DNA of 64,000 bases from Candidatus Hydrogenedentota bacterium (GCA_016791475.1 JAEUWI010000004.1:62001-126000), one strand, 5' to 3'. Positions 1 through 8,784 are shown, counted from the first letter of the stretch. The notes: generated by a model not told the origin, from the letters alone. Numbers and translations: made by a program.

Positions 1-712
1 CCAGCTCCGCTTCTTTCACGGGCAGGATCAGCTCCTGAAGTTGCATCTCGATCAGGCGACCTTCAATCCCGAGCTCGATAATGTAGGGCTCGATTTCCCG
101 CGCGATTCGCATCACCATTTCCATGCGCTGGATAGCCTTGCACACGTCAAAAATGGTGACCACGTCTTGAAATTCGCGTACCGTAAGATCCTGCATGGCC
201 TGATTCAATACGGCGATGTATTTTTCCAGCGTCTGGACGGCCTGCACGGCTTTGTTCACCAGCGTGGGGATACTGTCCAGAATGCGGCGGCGATCATGAA
301 CATACAAGGTCACACTGGAACGGCGTTGGGAGACGGCAATGACCATGCAGTTCGCCTGATTGGCAAGACGCTGCGCCGTGCGGTGGCGCGTACCGGTTTC
401 GTCGCTGTGGGTCTTCGCATTGGGCTTCAGGAAGCGGTTCGCCGCATGAATTCGGCTTCCGTCTTCATTCAAGATGATTGCGCCATCCATTTTCGAAAGT
501 TCATAGACCAACTGGGGCGTCACCTGCTCGTCCAGTTTCACCCCGCCTTCGGAAAGATCAAAAAGCCGCTTTGGCGGGCCGAAACACAACAGCGCTCCGG
601 TACCCGCCTGTATGATGGTGGAAATGGCTTCGCGTATGGTGGTACCCGGCGCAATGACAACAAGCGCATCGCGGTAGGCCTCTTCACTGGTCTTTTTCTT
701 CCGTCCCGCCAA
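1..712 (-). CDS. disA: DisA diadenylate cyclase, N-terminal part (3' end outside window)
   Basis: Makes cyclic di-AMP from two ATP and, as DisA, links it to DNA integrity scanning. The reverse strand reads open from a TTG near 712 to the window edge (about 237 codons; full DisA is about 350). The DAC domain is clear: Asp76-Gly-Ala and the Gly107-Thr-Arg-His-Arg signature that binds ATP and metal. The helical linker follows; the DNA-binding HhH domain would lie beyond base 1. The start is uncertain: TTG at 718 overlaps the radA stop, while TTG at 712 sits seven bases after a GGAGG in the end of radA and is preferred. Coupling to radA is the usual arrangement. No ATG start is available in this frame. 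Confidence 0.9.
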   Translation of the reverse strand, partial: MAGRKKKTSEEAYRDALVVIAPGTTIREAISTIIQAGTGALLCFGPPKRLFDLSEGGVKLDEQVTPQLVYELSKMDGAIILNEDGSRIHAANRFLKPNAKTHSDETGTRHRTAQRLANQANCMVIAVSQRRSSVTLYVHDRRRILDSIPTLVNKAVQAVQTLEKYIAVLNQAMQDLTVREFQDVVTIFDVCKAIQRMEMVMRIAREIEPYIIELGIEGRLIEMQLQELILPVKEAEL

Positions 713-714
713 AA

Positions 715-2076
715 TCAAGCCTCCAATGCCATTTCCAACGCGGTTTCCAAGTCACCCACGGGGTGTATTCGCACACCACCCGCGACTATGTTTCTAGCAC
801 ATCCGCGAGGCAAAATACACTGATTAAATCCAAACTTTTCCGCCTCCGATACCCGTTGCTGGGCCATGTCCACCGCGCGCACCTCCCCCGCCAGCCCCAC
901 CTCGCCAAAGGCGGCCAGGGTTTCGGGCAGGGGCACATTCCGAAAACTCGACACCAGCGCCAGCGCCACCGCCAGATCCGTCGCCGGTTCGTCCAGCTTC
1001 ACGCCGCCCGCGACATTCACAAATACATCCCGGTCCGAGAAATGTAGCCCCGCCCGCTTCTCCAGCACCGCCAACAGTAAATTAACCCGATTCGGATTGA
1101 CCCCCGTGACCGTCCGGCGCGGCGAGCCCGCGTGGCTGTCCCCCACCAGCGCCTGCACCTCCACCAGCAGTGGCCGCGTGCCCTCCACGCTCGGAATCAC
1201 AATTGAACCGCTCACCCCCTTGGGCCGCTCGCTGAGGAACAGCGCACTGGGGTTCGGCACCGGGTGCAGCCCACTCTCGCGCATCTCAAACACGCCAATC
1301 TCGTTGGTCGAGCCGAAGCGGTTCTTCACCCCCCGAAGGATGCGCAGCGCCTGGCGTCCTTCGCCCTCGAAGTAAAGCACGGTGTCCACCAAATGCTCCA
1401 GCAGGCGCGGCCCGGCGATCGTGCCGTCCTTGGTAACGTGGCCCACGAGAAAAATGGGGACATTGCGGCCTTTCGCCAGCCGCAGGAACTCGTTGGCGCA
1501 CTCGCGCACCTGGCTCAAGGAGCCGGGCACCCCGGAGAGCTGGCTGCTGTAGACTGACTGGATCGAGTCGATGACCACAAAGGCGTAGCCACCCTTCTGT
1601 ATCTCCTTGGCGATACTGCTCACCGAAGTCTCAGTGTAGATGAAAAGCCGGTCATGCACCGATTTCAGCCGGTTCGCGCGAAGCTGAGCCTGACTGAAGG
1701 ACTCTTCGCCGGAGACATACAGCACCTTGCCCGCATTCGCCGCGAGGTACTGGGAGAGCTGGAGCATCAGCGTGGACTTGCCGATTCCTGGATCGCCGCC
1801 CACCAGCGTGAGTGAGCCGGGCACGATACCGCCGCCGAGAACCCGATCGCACTCGGAAAGCCCCGTGGGAATGCGTGCGGGCGGCGGGTGCGTGCCATCG
1901 GTCACGGGAATAGGCTTGCTGTGGGAAACGATACTCGGCCGCTCGTGGGCCCCCGTCTCGGGGATCACCTCCTCCACCAGCGTATTCCACTCCGCACACT
2001 CTGGACACTTACCCATCCATCGGGCCGTCACGGCGCCGCAGGACTGGCAAACGAAGTGGCTTTTCTCCTTACTCAC
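715..2076 (-). CDS. radA: DNA repair protein RadA
   Basis: RecA-like ATPase that processes recombination intermediates (branch migration). In 453 residues it shows the whole family layout: a C4 zinc finger (Cys10, Cys13, Cys24, Cys27), Walker A at residues 93-102 (GGDPGIGKST), the RadA-specific KNRFG motif near residue 250 and a C-terminal Lon-like domain. The start is GTG at 2076, seven bases after GGGAGG in the end of the upstream gene, which it overlaps by 8 bp. The downstream disA start lies at the radA stop, so all three reverse-strand genes are probably one transcript. Confidence 0.96.
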   Translation of the reverse strand: MSKEKSHFVCQSCGAVTARWMGKCPECAEWNTLVEEVIPETGAHERPSIVSHSKPIPVTDGTHPPPARIPTGLSECDRVLGGGIVPGSLTLVGGDPGIGKSTLMLQLSQYLAANAGKVLYVSGEESFSQAQLRANRLKSVHDRLFIYTETSVSSIAKEIQKGGYAFVVIDSIQSVYSSQLSGVPGSLSQVRECANEFLRLAKGRNVPIFLVGHVTKDGTIAGPRLLEHLVDTVLYFEGEGRQALRILRGVKNRFGSTNEIGVFEMRESGLHPVPNPSALFLSERPKGVSGSIVIPSVEGTRPLLVEVQALVGDSHAGSPRRTVTGVNPNRVNLLLAVLEKRAGLHFSDRDVFVNVAGGVKLDEPATDLAVALALVSSFRNVPLPETLAAFGEVGLAGEVRAVDMAQQRVSEAEKFGFNQCILPRGCARNIVAGGVRIHPVGDLETALEMALEA

Positions 2077-2875
2077 CGGCGACCTCCCCCGCAGTCGCTT
2101 TCGCGGGTCGCGTCACGGCCAGTATTCCCACGTATTCGAGGCCCGCGCCGTCGCGGTCGATGGCAGGTGCGTAAAGTCCCGAAAGTGAACCATCCAGATA
2201 TAAAGCGTTCCGGCAGCCCAGCACTTCGCTGAAGAAACTCGCAAAGGTGTGAAGATTTACGGGCCAGTTGGAAATCACGATTGCGACTTCCGTCGGCGAT
2301 AGTACCCCGATACCGTTGCGCAGATGAAGACTAAGGGAATCCGCCTTGAATTTGGGATGGAGGGCGCCATCTATCACCAGCAGCGGTCCCGATTGGGTCG
2401 CCAGTATGGGCGCGGGCATCGCCACCTGATAGGCTTCCGTCGTGAGAATGCGGGCGCCGCTCTTGTCCACGTAAAACACACCGTTCGGCTTCAGCGCAAA
2501 ATTGCTCTGGCTGCCCTTGTGCAGGTTTAACGCGCGCAACTCCACCGACTGCTCCACATGGAGGCCAAGGGGCGTCCGATCTTCCGCGTAGATGCCAGCA
2601 TTGGTCGCCAGCACCAATTCTCGACCCTGCGCCTTAAGCTCATCCCGCAGGCCGTGAAAATTCTGATACGCCCTGCCGTCCGACCGCTTCCAGAAAAGCT
2701 GGAGCGACTCTTCTCCAAGTTTGATGCGCGCCACGGTAAAAGGCAAATCGTGGAAGCTCTTATTCTCCAGCGTGAGTCCGCCATCGGTGACGGGCTCCTC
2801 GCCCCCGGCGGCACCCGTGCTCGCAAGAACAGCGACACAGGCCAAGGCCAGGAATAAGGTGTGAGGAAGGGGCAT
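2069..2875 (-). CDS. Exported phosphodiester glycosidase-family (DUF2233) protein
   Basis: Predicted secreted protein of 268 residues with a signal peptide at 1-24 (hydrophobic stretch, then STGAAG). The body matches the DUF2233/NAGPA-like fold: a fixed sequence ATNAGIY near residue 105, SNFALKPNGVFYV near 148 and YLDGSLSGLYAP near 228, which stands for the usual N/LDGG-type active-site loop. Characterised relatives cleave phosphodiester-linked sugars such as uncovering mannose 6-phosphate; the substrate here is unknown. It is the first gene of the radA-disA transcript and overlaps radA by 8 bp, an association I cannot explain by function. Confidence 0.75.
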   Translation of the reverse strand: MPLPHTLFLALACVAVLASTGAAGGEEPVTDGGLTLENKSFHDLPFTVARIKLGEESLQLFWKRSDGRAYQNFHGLRDELKAQGRELVLATNAGIYAEDRTPLGLHVEQSVELRALNLHKGSQSNFALKPNGVFYVDKSGARILTTEAYQVAMPAPILATQSGPLLVIDGALHPKFKADSLSLHLRNGIGVLSPTEVAIVISNWPVNLHTFASFFSEVLGCRNALYLDGSLSGLYAPAIDRDGAGLEYVGILAVTRPAKATAGEVAGE

Positions 2876-3196
2876 TTTCGATCAATTCAAGGGTTCAGAC
2901 TCCACGCCAGGAGCCGCCTAAGTCCTTTATCTACCGTGTGATAAGCGTAACACACACGAAGGGGTGAGGGCAACCGAAAAAGCCGCCCGAAGCATCCTCA
3001 ATTCGTTTTGGGCTCGACAGCAAGCCCCATCGCACCTTCTATCCATCAACATGCGCATAGGTTCCGGGCAAAGCGTGCAATGCCATACGACGAGTTGATA
3101 AAATCCGCCTTTCGGGCAAGCCAACCTCAGTCTGCGCCGCCCAGTGCAACGACCCTGATCACCCCGCTCTTAACGACGCCAAGGATTAGTCCGCCC
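2876..3196. other. Divergent intergenic region upstream of lysA
   Basis: This 321-bp stretch separates two divergent genes and should hold both promoters. A forward reading frame is open through it in phase with lysA from 3008, but the composition and the family's usual N terminus argue that translation starts at 3197. I see no riboswitch or strong repeat. Confidence 0.4.
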
Positions 3197-4450
3197 ATGG
3201 AATCCCTTCGTTTTCTCTCCGCCGATCAAGTCCGGCGCCTGGCCGCCGAATTCGGTACCCCCTTCTATGTCTACAACGAAGCCACCCTGCGCCAGCGCGC
3301 CGCCGAAGTACTCGCCTTTCCCAACGCTTTCGGACTCACCGCACGCTATGCCATGAAGGCCCTGCCCACCGCCGCCGTTGTGCGGGTGCTCACCGATGCC
3401 GGGCTGAACATCGACGCCAGCAGCGGCTATGAGGCGGAGCGGGCTATTCGCGCCGGGGTCGCCCCTGATCGCATCCAAATCACGGCCCAGGAACTGCCCC
3501 GGAATCTGAAGTCCCTCATTGAGAAGGGCTGTCTCTTCAACGCCTGCTCCATGAACCAGCTCCGCGCCTACGGCGAGCTTTTCCCCGGCGCCGAGGTATC
3601 CGTGCGCATCAACCCCGGGCTCGGTTCGGGACACAGCAACCGCACCAATGTCGGCGGTCCCTCCTCCAGCTTTGGCATCTGGCATGAGCACCTTGACGAG
3701 GTGAAGGCCATCGCGGCGGCCAGCGGCGTTCGCATCACCGGCATGCACACCCACATCGGCTCGGGATCCGACCCCGACACCTGGGCCCATTGCGCGGGCC
3801 TCTCGTTGGGCATTGTGGAGCAATTGCCCGAGGTCACGCGACTCAGCCTGGGGGGCGGCTTTAAGGTGGGCCGAATGGCGGGCGAGATCTCAGCCGACTT
3901 GCAAGTCATCGGCGACCGCGTAAAGCACGACTTCCTGGCCTTTGCCGAAACCCACGGGCGCAAGCTCCACCTCGAAGTGGAACCGGGCACCTATCTCGTC
4001 GCCAATGCCGGCGCCCTGATCTGCACCATCATGGATATCGTGGACACAGGCGCGGAAGGCAACACCTTCCTCAAGATCGACGCGGGCATGACGGAAATCG
4101 TTCGCCCCGCCATGTACGGAGCCCAGCACCCCATCGTGGTGGTGCCGAAAGACGAAGGCGAGCGCGGTCACGGCCAGTACCTCATCTCCGGCCACTGCTG
4201 CGAGAGCGGCGACATCCTCACGCCCGAACCCGGCAACCCAGAAGGACTGCTGGCGCGGGAGCTCACCGAAGCGAGACTTGGGGACTATCTTGTGATTGAA
4301 GGCGCTGGCGCCTACTGTGCGGGCATGGCTTCGAAGAATTACAACAGCTTCCCCGAATGCGCCGAGACCCTGCGCGCCCTCGACGGAAGCGTGAAGCTCA
4401 TCCGCAAGCGCCAGGAACCGGAACAAGTCTGGGCGAATGAGGTGGTTTGA
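3197..4450 (+). CDS. lysA: Diaminopimelate decarboxylase
   Basis: PLP-dependent fold III decarboxylase that converts meso-diaminopimelate to lysine. From ATG 3197 the protein has 417 residues, the normal size. Seen: TARYAMKALPT with the PLP lysine near residue 55, the HTHIGSGSD phosphate-binding region near 190, SLGGGFKVG, the LEVEPGTYLVANAG segment, and the Cys-Glu-Ser-Gly-Asp catalytic loop contributed across the dimer. An in-frame extension to 3008 exists but is not family-like. A weak AAGGA lies about 12 bases before the ATG. Carboxynorspermidine decarboxylase is a related alternative but less likely. Confidence 0.88.
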   Translation: MESLRFLSADQVRRLAAEFGTPFYVYNEATLRQRAAEVLAFPNAFGLTARYAMKALPTAAVVRVLTDAGLNIDASSGYEAERAIRAGVAPDRIQITAQELPRNLKSLIEKGCLFNACSMNQLRAYGELFPGAEVSVRINPGLGSGHSNRTNVGGPSSSFGIWHEHLDEVKAIAAASGVRITGMHTHIGSGSDPDTWAHCAGLSLGIVEQLPEVTRLSLGGGFKVGRMAGEISADLQVIGDRVKHDFLAFAETHGRKLHLEVEPGTYLVANAGALICTIMDIVDTGAEGNTFLKIDAGMTEIVRPAMYGAQHPIVVVPKDEGERGHGQYLISGHCCESGDILTPEPGNPEGLLARELTEARLGDYLVIEGAGAYCAGMASKNYNSFPECAETLRALDGSVKLIRKRQEPEQVWANEVV

Positions 4451-4457
4451 GGGACAG

Positions 4458-4500
4458 GACGGATAGGACCGATTGCCGAATCAAATCGGCCCTATCCGTC
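4458..4500. terminator. GACGGATAGGACCGAT hairpin (copy 1) between convergent genes
   Basis: Arms 4458-4474 and 4484-4500 are 17 bases with one mismatch around a 9-base loop. It lies between the ends of lysA and the reverse-strand ceramidase-like gene, so it could stop both transcripts, though there is no long T tract. The left arm is repeated exactly at 33468-33483. Confidence 0.6.
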
Positions 4501-4522
4501 TCATCCGTCCGATCGGTCCGAT

Positions 4523-5923
4523 CTACTCCCCCGCCACCTCCCCAATCAGCCGCTTCGTGGTCTCCAGCATCACCCGCTCCACATCCTCTGAAAAGAAGCC
4601 CGCACGGGTGCTCAAGTCTTTGCCCCAGAGGTAAGTGGTCACGCCGATGGTCTCGTGTCCCCCCTCGCGCACGATCTGCGCGCTGGGCACATACCCGAAG
4701 AAGTCATTCGCATAGGCCGATACCCAGAGCGGCGCATTGGGCAAATCAGCGTAGAGCCGATTGGCATACTCCGCCACGCTCTCGCTCGGCAGGCCCACCA
4801 GCGTGAGATCGTCGCCAAAGGCCCATACGGCGATGGGCGCATCGTAGTACGCCGGCAAGGTCCCGCCTGCTTCCAGCACGCTGATCATGTGCTTGGCCAT
4901 GAGGTTTTCCGTGGTCTTGCGCGCCGCATAGGGCTGCAATTCCTCCACGGTCAGTTTCTTCAGGGGCAGCGGCGTCATTTCATACACGAAGCGGAGCTTG
5001 CCCTCGATCGTTCGCACATCCTTCGCCAGCGCACGCTCCACCGCCTCACCCAGGTCTCTCCCCAGTTTGCGCACACCGGGAATATCGCTTCGCGGCTCGG
5101 GATTCGCATCCGCCCCGCAGCCCGATGCGAAGAGCACCGTGGACCCGGGGAACTGCTGCTCCAGATATTCCTGCGCATAGCCCGCGTAGTCGCCTGTGAT
5201 GATATTGTTGTCCCCGGTGAAGCCCGTGTTATGGCAGGCGCAGCCGATGAGCAGCGCGCGCGTCTGGCCTTCGGGCGACGTCACGCGCAGCACGGGCACG
5301 CGCTTGTCCGTCGGGCCATTCGGGTTGGGCTTCATCCACACGCCCTCGGGCGTCACCTCGCGACGGTTCATGGGAAACTCCACCCGGTCCACGCCCCAGG
5401 CCAGCATCGCAGGCGCAAGACGCTCCAGAGCTTCCAGCGCGACTGTGACCACCTTCTGCTGCAACACGCGGGTGTACTTCACCACGTTCTCCGCAGACGC
5501 AGCATCCGAAAACGGTGCATAAGCCACATTCCCGTTCACATCGGGATTCAGGCTCATCAAGGGCCCCGTGTGGTTGTGGGACGCATTCAACATGATCTGC
5601 GCGCGGGTCAACCCGGATTCCTCCATGATCCGCTTGCAGGAATCTTCAAAAAAGATCGCCTGAAAGCCCACCAGATCGCCCGTGATGATCACGCCCCGCT
5701 CACCAGCATCATCCTCAAACGCCAGCGCCTTCACGAAGATGTCGATGTCCACCCCCTGGAAGGGTTTGTCCCGACCGCCATAACCTACGAGCGGCACGGG
5801 GAGGTCGGGCGTGATAACGACCGAAGCCACGCCCGCCCGCCACGCGGATGCACTGGAGACAGGCACCAAAAAAGCCAAGACAAAAAACACATATGAGAGT
5901 CGAAATTGAAGATAGTTTTTCAT
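4523..5923 (-). CDS. Neutral/alkaline non-lysosomal ceramidase-family exported protein
   Basis: About 466 residues from ATG 5923 (an in-frame ATG lies at 5959). It has a signal peptide of hydrophobic residues ending at SSASA. The N-terminal domain of the neutral ceramidase family is visible: AGVASVVITPDLPVPLVGYGGR, then GVIITGDLVGF and the zinc-ligand motif NASHNHTGP near residue 110, and IGCACHNTG further on. Characterised relatives hydrolyse ceramide amides, but such proteins in PVC-type genomes usually lack the C-terminal domain and their substrate is untested. The gene stands alone, convergent with lysA. Confidence 0.75.
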   Translation of the reverse strand: MKNYLQFRLSYVFFVLAFLVPVSSASAWRAGVASVVITPDLPVPLVGYGGRDKPFQGVDIDIFVKALAFEDDAGERGVIITGDLVGFQAIFFEDSCKRIMEESGLTRAQIMLNASHNHTGPLMSLNPDVNGNVAYAPFSDAASAENVVKYTRVLQQKVVTVALEALERLAPAMLAWGVDRVEFPMNRREVTPEGVWMKPNPNGPTDKRVPVLRVTSPEGQTRALLIGCACHNTGFTGDNNIITGDYAGYAQEYLEQQFPGSTVLFASGCGADANPEPRSDIPGVRKLGRDLGEAVERALAKDVRTIEGKLRFVYEMTPLPLKKLTVEELQPYAARKTTENLMAKHMISVLEAGGTLPAYYDAPIAVWAFGDDLTLVGLPSESVAEYANRLYADLPNAPLWVSAYANDFFGYVPSAQIVREGGHETIGVTTYLWGKDLSTRAGFFSEDVERVMLETTKRLIGEVAGE

Positions 5924-5981
5924 GCCCAGAAGCATACCCCATGAGCAGGCCCTATCCAAAGGGCCTCTTCAATCAATCCAC

Positions 5982-6004
5982 CCCATAAGACCCATAAGAC
6001 CCAT
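5982..6004. repeat. CCCATAAGA direct repeat tract
   Basis: Two adjoining copies of CCCATAAGA are followed by CCCAT just upstream of the first DinB gene. A related tract on the other strand (TTATGGGTC, TATGGGACC) lies at 28130-28165, so this belongs to an interspersed intergenic repeat. Confidence 0.4.
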
Positions 6005-6109
6005 CCAGCCTACAGCCTACAGCCTTCGCCCCCCTGACTTCACTTCCCCCCGCGCCGGAATGTATCCTAAGTGCGCATGCCACGGCGTACTTTCGAAGGA
6101 GATCACCCC

Positions 6110-6613
6110 ATGAACAACCCCAAAATGTCCGTTCTTATCGAGTTGCTCAAACAAGCACGGGCGCAAACCCTCAAAGCCGCCCACGATGTGCCCGAATCCC
6201 ATCGATTTAAACAGCTTCAGGCGGAAAAGGCCACGCCCATCTGGCTCCTCGGCCATCTCTCGCGCACGATGGACCGCGTCATCCTCGAATACATGCTGCA
6301 GGAGTCCCAGGTCCTGAGCGACGAGGATCGCCAGCGATTCGCCCCCTCCATGGCGGGCGGCACACCCCCGACCAGCAATCCAGAGGATTACCCCGCTTGG
6401 GACGCGGTCGTCGCCCTCTACGAGACCGCCAGCGCACAGGCGATTGAAAAATTAAGCGCGCTCGCCGACACGGATTGGGACAAGCCCCTGCCCGGCGAAA
6501 TGACGCCCGCCTACCGCGAACTGTTCCCCACCATTGGGGCCGCCCTCCAGCGGGTCATCAACCACGACGCCTACCACCGGGGACAAATCGGCCTGCTCAG
6601 CAAACTGAACTGA
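6110..6613 (+). CDS. DinB-family protein, copy 1
   Basis: A 167-residue four-helix-bundle protein of the DinB/YfiT superfamily. The start ATG 6110 follows GAAGGAG by a normal distance; the frame stays open further upstream but is not family-like. Seen: LGHLSRTMDRVI near residue 45 and the C-terminal HDAYHRGQIGLL, which carry the histidines that bind a divalent metal in this superfamily. Members act as thiol transferases or metal-dependent hydrolases, and no specific reaction can be assigned. It is followed 33 bases later by a paralogue. Confidence 0.8.
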   Translation: MNNPKMSVLIELLKQARAQTLKAAHDVPESHRFKQLQAEKATPIWLLGHLSRTMDRVILEYMLQESQVLSDEDRQRFAPSMAGGTPPTSNPEDYPAWDAVVALYETASAQAIEKLSALADTDWDKPLPGEMTPAYRELFPTIGAALQRVINHDAYHRGQIGLLSKLN

Positions 6614-6646
6614 TTCCCCGCAACGAAATCAACGCAAGGAAATCAC

Positions 6647-7150
6647 ATGTCCAACACGAAGATTCAGCTCTACACCGAAATGCTCGAGGGCGCCCGCAAA
6701 CACACGCTTCAGGTTGCCGAAGGCGTGCCCGAGGGCAAGCGATTCAAGCAACTCCAGGAAGGCAAGGCCACACCCGCCTGGCTCGTCGGCCACCTGGCCA
6801 ACACCATGAACGTCCTCGTGGTCATGTTCATCCTCGAAGGCGACTCCCTCCTCACCAAAGAGCAGGGCAACACCTTCGCCCCCGACTTCGCCGGTGGAAA
6901 AGCCCCAACGGAAAACCAGGACGAATACCCTGCCTGGGACGAGATCATCGCGCTCTACAACAAGGTCTTTGACGCGGCCATCGCGGGGCTCTCGAAGCTC
7001 GACGACAACGCCCTGCCCAATCAACTCTCCAGCAAAATGCCCGACCGCCTGCGCGACTACTTCTCCTCCGTCGAAGTGACCCTCGGCTTCATGGTCAGCC
7101 ACGACGCCTACCATCGTGGCCAGATCGGCCTCCTCGCCAAACTGAATTGA
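6647..7150 (+). CDS. DinB-family protein, copy 2
   Basis: Paralogue of the preceding gene with the same 167-residue length. Shared blocks include FKQL near residue 28, W-L-x-GHL near 46, the FAP..AGG loop near 85 and the ending HDAYHRGQIGLLAKLN. Spacing of 33 bases suggests one transcript. The pair is a tandem duplication that has diverged considerably, so the two copies may now differ in substrate. Confidence 0.8.
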   Translation: MSNTKIQLYTEMLEGARKHTLQVAEGVPEGKRFKQLQEGKATPAWLVGHLANTMNVLVVMFILEGDSLLTKEQGNTFAPDFAGGKAPTENQDEYPAWDEIIALYNKVFDAAIAGLSKLDDNALPNQLSSKMPDRLRDYFSSVEVTLGFMVSHDAYHRGQIGLLAKLN

Positions 7151-7158
7151 CCCGCGAC

Positions 7159-7262
7159 GGGACCGTCCTGCACGCAAGGCCACGCCAACAACGCACCGCG
7201 CCGATGCCCCACATCAGCAATCGTCAACGCGTAGAAGGCCGCCACGCGTGCGGGACCGTCCC
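7159..7262. repeat. GGGACNGTCCYGCACGC inverted-repeat element, copy A
   Basis: Arms 7159-7175 and 7246-7262 are inverted copies of a 17-base sequence with 15 matches, enclosing about 70 bases. The right arm is identical to the right arm of the element at 14941-15040, which also has the same overall size. It looks like a small REP/REPIN-type element between a forward gene and the end of a reverse gene. Confidence 0.7.
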
Positions 7263-7288
7263 GCGTTTTTTCTCGCCCCAAGAAAACG

Positions 7289-7326
7289 CAAAGAGCACAA
7301 AGAAAATCGTTTCCTTGTTCTCTTTG
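7289..7326. repeat. Imperfect hairpin CAAAGAGNACAA
   Basis: Arms 7289-7305 and 7310-7326 match at 15 of 17 positions around a 4-base loop. It sits beyond the end of the reverse-strand gene at 7369 and may act as a transcription stop or be a separate small palindromic repeat. Confidence 0.45.
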
Positions 7327-7368
7327 AATCTTGTCTTCATGACCGCTCCACCCAACGCGCGTCTGTCC

Positions 7369-8001
7369 CTACCCCGGCGTATGAAAATCGCTCACCACAG
7401 GATTCGTCGACGAGCCCGGCGTCGGTAAAGAAACATCGATACGCTCAGACAGTTTTGTCATGAAATCAAGCATGTAAATGAGCAGGATACCGCAACTCAA
7501 AACCATAGACGAACTCAGCAAACTACACGTGCATAACCAGCCGAGCAAAACACCCAGCAGTCGATTGGAGCCCGTTCCGTAGATGTGCTCCGGTAGTGTG
7601 CCACGCTCAGGGCGCCAGGAGGTCAGGAGGAGCCGAAGCATACCGTTGTACGGACTGCCAAATCGGTAGGGCGCCACAATCAGCTTGGCCCCATCGCGAA
7701 AGTAGAGTTGTCCACTCAATCGATTGAAGTATTGCAGGGAATCCGAGTGAAGAAAGACCCTCTGCCCTCCACTGTGAAGGATCGCTAAACTCCGGCGGGA
7801 GATCACAAATGCAAGTTTGATTGGGTCTTGAAAGTAAGTCTGTCGCACGATATAGACCAACGCCCCCGTGGACGCAAACACTCCACTTGCGCTGCAGAAC
7901 ACGGCAAGCATTTGCGCGGTCATGTCGCCCTCTGAAATATACCCTGAAACGATTTCTCCCCAGTATTGGACGACAAGCAATACAAATCCGGCACCAATCA
8001 A
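7369..8001 (-). CDS. Membrane protein, unnamed W-W/R-P family, member 2
   Basis: About 210 residues from TTG 8001. Two N-terminal membrane segments (about 1-20 and 27-50), a middle soluble region of beta-rich character (FVISRRSLAILHSGG to APYRFG), the family mark LTSWRPERG and a C-terminal membrane segment near 150-175. Compare the genes at 8029, 42759, 43903 and 44717. The open frame continues upstream without a stop only as far as the TGA of the previous gene, and that upstream stretch is also hydrophobic, so the true start is unclear; no ribosome-binding site is seen. Function unknown. Confidence 0.6.
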   Translation of the reverse strand: MIGAGFVLLVVQYWGEIVSGYISEGDMTAQMLAVFCSASGVFASTGALVYIVRQTYFQDPIKLAFVISRRSLAILHSGGQRVFLHSDSLQYFNRLSGQLYFRDGAKLIVAPYRFGSPYNGMLRLLLTSWRPERGTLPEHIYGTGSNRLLGVLLGWLCTCSLLSSSMVLSCGILLIYMLDFMTKLSERIDVSLPTPGSSTNPVVSDFHTPG

Positions 8002-8028
8002 CGCGCAAACCGCGAGGGAAAGAATTTG

Positions 8029-8598
8029 TCAGACCGAGTGTGATCTGCCTGCGGTATAGACGAGAAGCGGATCGCGCCCATCAGGCCGCCCGTATAAATC
8101 CACCATCAGGTCAAGTGTTCCTTCCGGATCGCCTTCCACAATCCCCCTCCAGAGCGGCGTCCCATAAAAACCCGGCCACCAGGCTTTGCACAGTCCCGAA
8201 ACGAGGTCCTTCAGATACGGTTTCGCACTCACCGAACCCAGCGGCAGGTGTCCTCCATTCCGAAGCACCAACTTCCAAGACCCCGGCAGCACCCCCGTGC
8301 ATTCGTTGCGATGCACAAACATGCGCGGTTGCCCAGGCAGCACAATAGCCAGCGTATTGCTAGTCAGCACATAGTGCCCGTGAATCCGCCCCGCCCTCGC
8401 CTGAAAAATCCGTACCGTCAGGAATGCGATGGTGCAAAAAAGAAGCACGATCAGAGACCAGGATGTCCCCCGCAGCCCGTTCGACGGTCCATCAAGCAGT
8501 ACCACCAGGCCCACCACCGCTACCAGATGAACAATGCCGAAGATCCGAATCGCGTAGTAGCTCTGCTCCTGGACCTTGGATATCCTGAAGGTCTGCAT
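8029..8598 (-). CDS. Membrane protein, unnamed W-W/R-P family, member 1
   Basis: A 189-residue protein from ATG 8598, preceded by AGAGGGA. It has membrane segments at about 12-36 and 45-64, then a soluble domain with FVHRNECTGVLPG, GHLPLG and CKAWWPGFYG. The histidine-arginine-asparagine-glutamate and WWP positions line up with PHRNEVLL and AWWPEIDL in the genes at 42759 and 43903. Unlike the others it has no C-terminal membrane segment. Its TGA stop is in the same frame as the next gene, nine codons ahead of that gene's TTG. Function unknown. Confidence 0.6.
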   Translation of the reverse strand: MQTFRISKVQEQSYYAIRIFGIVHLVAVVGLVVLLDGPSNGLRGTSWSLIVLLFCTIAFLTVRIFQARAGRIHGHYVLTSNTLAIVLPGQPRMFVHRNECTGVLPGSWKLVLRNGGHLPLGSVSAKPYLKDLVSGLCKAWWPGFYGTPLWRGIVEGDPEGTLDLMVDLYGRPDGRDPLLVYTAGRSHSV

Positions 8599-8784
8599 GG
8601 CGTCCCTCTCGCATGTTGCGACGACCATAGCCGATTAGCGCTTCCTGAACCGAGTACACGGCCCACAATCAGGATACCACGGGTCTGAGGGAAATATTCA
8701 ATGCGTGGCGGAGCCGCCCAGAACAAAGCACGGGGCGCGAAGCTTCAACACGCGCCTCGCTCTGGTGACGGAACTTAAATTGCG

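Noticed and set aside
8001-8031. Selenocysteine at the in-frame TGA
   Set aside because: The TGA is at the end of a complete domain and there is no sign of a selenoprotein family; a stop or coupling point is simpler.
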